A stretch of 64,000 nt of DNA from Belliella aquatica (lineage in GTDB: Bacteria; Bacteroidota; Bacteroidia; Cytophagales; Cyclobacteriaceae): NCBI RefSeq assembly GCF_014637795.1, contig NZ_BMFD01000008.1, positions 1-64,000 on the forward strand, written 5' to 3'. The translations under genes were made by a program, and so were the position numbers. Below are positions 63,037 to 64,000 of the stretch, piece by piece (position 1 is the first letter of the stretch; each line of letters opens with the position of its first letter). The notes under the pieces were generated by a model that was given only the letters and a program-made list of their open reading frames with translations, had not been told where the DNA came from and did no database searches.

Positions 63037-64000
63037 TTACTTTACTCTTACCATCAAAACTGCATTGGCTGGTACAGAAATTTTAAGATTTTCCTTGTTC
63101 AGTTTGAAATCTTTGAAAGCAGCTTTTTTCACCACTTCTTTATTTTCAAAAGTATTATGTGAATTGATCGCAGGGGCTGTGATGTATTCAGCAGTCACCG
63201 TTTTGGCATCAATTCCTCTCAAGACCACATCCAAGTCGATTTTCTTATCCGGATTGATATTAGCAATACTGATATTCACAGTTCCGTCAGCAGATTTAGA
63301 AGTAGAAATATTCAATGCTTCCATTTTTTCCTTACCGAAACTCACTTCTTCAGACTTCAAATCGTGAGAAATCAAAGTCGCATCTTTGTGAGGCTTATAA
63401 AGATCAAAAACGTGATAGGTTGGTGTCAAAATCATGTCCGTTTCATTGGTCAAAATCACCGCTTGCAAAACATTGACAGTTTGCGCAAGATTGGCCATAT
63501 GAACACGGTCTGCATTTTTATTGAAAATGTTTAGAGAAATTGCAGCAACATGGGCATCACGCATGGTGTTTTGTTGGTAAAGGAATCCTGGATTTGTTCC
63601 CGGCTCTACTTCAAACCAAGTTCCCCATTCGTCGATGATCATTCCAATTCTTTTCTCAGGATCATATTTGTCCATGATCGTACCATGACGTTTGATCAAA
63701 TCATCGATAAATGCAGCTTTTCTTAGCGTCTCCAAATAAGTTTCTTTGTCAAAATCTGTCGCTGACTTTTTGTTTTCCCAAGATCCAGCAATGGTATAGT
63801 AATGTAAAGAAAGTCCATCCATCATCCACAAAGGAATGTTTTTCATCAAGACTTCAGTCCAATTGTAATCCCAGTTATTCGCTCCACCAGCAATTTTATA
63901 GAGCTTATTCCCTCCATAATTTCTAGCGTAGGTTGCATATCTTCTATACTCGTTGGCATAATACTCAGGAGTCATATTTCCTCCACAGCCCCAACTTTCA
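63037..64000 (-). CDS. Alpha-L-arabinofuranosidase, GH51 (partial, runs off the right edge)
   Basis: The C-terminal 321 residues are in the window; the start lies beyond position 64000. The first visible residues are ESWGCGGN, where the Glu is probably the acid/base of the family GNE motif. The nucleophile Glu is in [37 protein letters not shown] and '[14 protein letters not shown]' continue the TIM barrel, followed by the C-terminal beta-sandwich. An internal ATG at 63975 is not the true start. It heads or continues the operon GH51-araB-[4HB]-araD-galM and releases arabinose from arabinan or arabinoxylan. Confidence 0.92.
   Translation of the reverse strand, partial: ESWGCGGNMTPEYYANEYRRYATYARNYGGNKLYKIAGGANNWDYNWTEVLMKNIPLWMMDGLSLHYYTIAGSWENKKSATDFDKETYLETLRKAAFIDDLIKRHGTIMDKYDPEKRIGMIIDEWGTWFEVEPGTNPGFLYQQNTMRDAHVAAISLNIFNKNADRVHMANLAQTVNVLQAVILTNETDMILTPTYHVFDLYKPHKDATLISHDLKSEEVSFGKEKMEALNISTSKSADGTVNISIANINPDKKIDLDVVLRGIDAKTVTAEYITAPAINSHNTFENKEVVKKAAFKDFKLNKENLKISVPANAVLMVRVK

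Overview
The window looks like a chromosomal segment from a Bacteroidota member of the order Cytophagales, most likely family Cyclobacteriaceae. That placement is inferred from gene content: a PorP/SprF protein, a giant protein with a gliding-motility-type (type B) T9SS sorting domain, many Sec/lipoprotein beta-propellers, M16/M61/M42 peptidases, a DUF4397 lipoprotein, and promoters of the Bacteroidota form TTTG-N19-TAnnTTTG. The DNA is AT-rich. No tRNA, rRNA body, CRISPR array, prophage or intact transposase gene was seen.

Layout. 1-378: what looks like the leader and two tandem promoters of an rRNA operon that reads leftward out of the window. 379-3835 (minus): a housekeeping operon rpmH-rnpA-S41 protease-tsaB-DUF2480 with a well-formed promoter. 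3976-12776: a peptidase-rich block with an M61 peptidase, an active plus inactive M16 pair with a related stand-alone domain protein, a lipoprotein, a BtuF-like metal receptor and an M42 aminopeptidase. 12777-17326: a repeat-bounded four-helix-bundle gene, an acyl-CoA carboxylase beta subunit, Ppx/GppA and a malate/lactate dehydrogenase-family enzyme.

17327-20405 is an accessory island. It holds a structured non-coding element, a decayed HTH regulator, two duplicated small membrane proteins, an immunity-like protein, a decayed REP-associated (Y1) transposase end and an unknown membrane protein. 20406-29485: a Tat-exported oxidoreductase, a DUF4397 lipoprotein, the operon ftsB-OMP-cysE-cysM, a large BNR-repeat exported protein and yaaA. 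29496-36166: an 1845-residue T9SS substrate divergent from a PorP/SprF protein. 36178-44312: an M48 protease, a Uma2 nuclease-like protein and a group of beta-propeller lipoproteins with a carboxypeptidase-regulatory-domain protein, a CxxC-less thioredoxin-like protein and an outer-membrane barrel. 44564-51816: an RND efflux operon with one adaptor and two different permeases. 52074-57044: RlpA and SbcD-SbcC. 57654-64000: L-arabinose use (GH43, mutarotase, araD, araB, and a GH51 arabinofuranosidase cut by the window edge), with a second four-helix-bundle gene inside the operon.

The most unusual signal is non-coding. A family of about 120-140 bp elements beginning TTATCCGC occurs four times (12.9, 22.6, 28.6 and 44.3 kb), two copies associated with palindromic GTCGAC modules. 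A cloverleaf-like 286 bp element lies at 17.7-18.0 kb. Both four-helix-bundle genes are flanked by inverted or simple repeats, which recalls rRNA intervening sequences. All family assignments are by eye from motifs; no database search was possible.
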